Part shown: positions 62,704-64,000 of the stretch, piece after piece | How the letters are laid out: each line of letters begins with the position of its first letter | Position numbering within the stretch: the first letter of the stretch is position 1 | NCBI GenBank assembly: GCA_018268915.1 | Contig: JAFDVQ010000006.1 | Coordinates: forward strand, 1-64,000 | From: Acidobacteriota bacterium | Lineage (GTDB): Bacteria; Acidobacteriota; Terriglobia; Terriglobales; Acidobacteriaceae | Direction of reading: 5' to 3' | DNA: 64,000 bases | Program-made: the position numbers and the translations under genes | Notes under the pieces: model-generated | Databases searched by the model: none | What the model was told of the DNA's origin: nothing | The model's input: only the letters and a program-made list of their open reading frames with translations

Positions 62704-64000
62704 ATTGGTTTCGGAGATTGTTCTCGCGAAAGAGCATGGACATCGAGCTGGATAAGGAGTTGCTCTTCCATATCGAAGCGCAGATCGCAGACAAGATTCG
62801 CTCCGGCGTTCCTGAAGATGAAGCACGCCGTCTGGCACGACTCGAGTTTGGCGGTATCGATCAGATCAAGGAAGACTGCCGCCAGAGGCGTGGCACCGTC
62901 TGGCTTGAATCGCTCCTGCAAGATGTCGGGTACGGTCTGCGCCAGCTTCGCAAATCGCCGGGTTTTACGCTTACGGCAGTGCTGACGCTGGCCTTCGGCA
63001 TTGGCGCGAATGCGGCCATCTTCACCCTTGTGAATGCGGTGCTGTTGAGAGACTTGCCCGTGGTCGATCCAAAGTCGCTGGTGCGATTAGGTAACTGGGC
63101 TGACTGCTGCCAGAACTCGGGGCCGAAGCAGGATGGAAACTACAGCATGTTTTCGACCGAGACATATGAACAGCTGAAGAGAAATTCGCCCGAGTTTGAA
63201 GAGCTCGCCGCAATGCAGGCGGGATTCGAAAATCGTCCAGTTGTCACGAGGCGTGACGCCCGTCAGGAAGCTCCCAGGCCGCGTATGGGAGAGTTTGTCT
63301 CTGGAAATTACTTTGGGATGTTCGGGCTGCAGCCCGCTAAGGGACGGTTGATTTCCCCTTCAGATGACCTCGCCGGCGCCCAACTAGTTGCGGTGATGAG
63401 CTATTCGACCTGGAAGAACGTGTACGGCGGCGACGATTCAGTGGTCGGCAGTACCTTCTGGATGAATACGAAACCGGTAACGGTAATCGGCGTGGCTCCA
63501 GAAGGTTTCTATGGCGATCGCATGTCCAGCACGCCGCCAGATTTCTACCTGCCAATTGCAACTGTTCCCGACGAGATGGGTGGAAAGGGCTTTCGTGATC
63601 CCTCGCAAAATTGGCTGGATATCATCGGGCGCGTGAAGCCTGGGATTGCAATGCTTCCACTGCAGGAGAAGTTGAGTGCAGAGCTGAAGGGAATCTATGC
63701 GAAGGACTCACACTTTTCAGCAGCGGATATCGCAAAGGCGCATTTGGTTCTGACTGCTGGCGGTGCCGGCACACAGTCCATGCAGGATAGTTATTCCTCC
63801 AACCTCAAACTTCTGATGTGGATTGCGGGGCTTGTGTTGATGATTGCATGCGCCAACATCGCCAATCTGCTGATGGTCCGTGGCATGCAGAGAAAGACAG
63901 AGATGAGCGTGCGGACTGCGCTGGGCGCGATACGCATAAGAATTGTGCGGCAACTGCTCACAGAGAGCCTGCTGTTGGCAGCAATAGGCGGCGTGACCGC
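62700..64000 (+). CDS. ADOP/MacB-FtsX-type ABC transporter permease, truncated by window end
   Basis: The ATG at 62700 overlaps the padR stop. The protein has a cytoplasmic N-terminal region ([20 protein letters not shown]) that resembles the Acidobacteria-duplicated orphan permease domain, then a first membrane segment ([20 protein letters not shown]), a MacB-like periplasmic domain (residues of about 95-350) and the start of the second membrane group ([20 protein letters not shown]). The window ends in the transmembrane region, so the second half is missing. No ATPase is visible here. Confidence 0.9.
   Translation, partial: MNWFRRLFSRKSMDIELDKELLFHIEAQIADKIRSGVPEDEARRLARLEFGGIDQIKEDCRQRRGTVWLESLLQDVGYGLRQLRKSPGFTLTAVLTLAFGIGANAAIFTLVNAVLLRDLPVVDPKSLVRLGNWADCCQNSGPKQDGNYSMFSTETYEQLKRNSPEFEELAAMQAGFENRPVVTRRDARQEAPRPRMGEFVSGNYFGMFGLQPAKGRLISPSDDLAGAQLVAVMSYSTWKNVYGGDDSVVGSTFWMNTKPVTVIGVAPEGFYGDRMSSTPPDFYLPIATVPDEMGGKGFRDPSQNWLDIIGRVKPGIAMLPLQEKLSAELKGIYAKDSHFSAADIAKAHLVLTAGGAGTQSMQDSYSSNLKLLMWIAGLVLMIACANIANLLMVRGMQRKTEMSVRTALGAIRIRIVRQLLTESLLLAAIGGVT

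Noticed and set aside
1..64000. CRISPR array, IS element with terminal inverted repeats, or rRNA operon
   Set aside because: No regular direct repeats with spacers, transposase motifs or rRNA-like blocks were found.

Overview
The window looks like chromosomal DNA of a moderately GC-rich bacterium of the phylum Acidobacteriota (Terriglobales/Acidobacteriaceae type). This is an inference from gene content: a PadR regulator overlapping an ADOP/MacB-like permease, tandem FG-GAP/ASPIC-UnbV proteins, a reaction-centre-type multihaem cytochrome, a DUF6599-like secreted protein, TrmFO instead of TrmA, and many signal-peptide proteins with no wider family. No plasmid or phage replication gene is seen. 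The only mobile-element signature is at the left edge.

Layout. 1-2388 is an accessory segment: a tyrosine recombinase whose frame is broken at a textbook -1 slippery heptamer, followed by tightly packed small genes of unknown function, one of which also appears frameshifted. 2.5-12.3 kb holds secreted unknowns, a KaiC-like double RecA ATPase overlapping a soluble histidine kinase, a secreted S9 peptidase, and a membrane histidine-kinase-like protein that has lost its phosphoacceptor histidine and ATP-binding boxes. 12.3-16.1 kb has a DDAH-type hydrolase, an HNH nuclease, a ComF-type phosphoribosyltransferase, and three very small stress-type proteins (CsbD, Lmo0937-like, DUF3309-like). 16.2-20.1 kb is a tandem pair of secreted FG-GAP/ASPIC-UnbV proteins. 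20.4-22.9 kb is a divergent pair, a double universal stress protein and a radical SAM/SPASM enzyme, with two near-identical FNR/CRP-like palindromes between them. 23-32.7 kb carries a Spy-like protein, a TetR regulator, several secreted or membrane unknowns, TrmFO and a GNAT acetyltransferase. 33-38.8 kb has a secreted TPR protein, a cytochrome/PQQ-propeller protein, a second propeller protein, and a histidine kinase with a complete ETR1-type ethylene/copper-binding domain. 39-44.1 kb is mostly housekeeping on the minus strand: MtgA, a VOC protein, MoaC, MoeA, a dihaem cytochrome, 3-methyladenine glycosylase and Bcp. 44.2-50.5 kb carries a repeat-bearing secreted protein, a fatty-acid desaturase, an SDR, a probable Kdo hydroxylase and tRNA-Thr(CGT). 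50.6-60 kb is signalling and metabolism: a PAS-GGDEF-EAL-CZB protein, a MerR-TPR fusion, acyl-CoA dehydrogenase, homocysteine methyltransferase and a bifunctional Rsh. 60-64 kb ends with cytochrome c, an RlmI-like methyltransferase, and PadR plus a permease cut by the window edge.

Signalling is over-represented: three histidine-kinase-type proteins without adjacent response regulators, a c-di-GMP enzyme, a (p)ppGpp enzyme and KaiC. Degenerate intergenic repeats built from ACTGA-like and TCCCTG-like words recur between genes. The strongest leads are the ethylene-receptor-like kinase, the paired FNR/CRP-like sites, the pseudokinase, and the frameshifted integrase.
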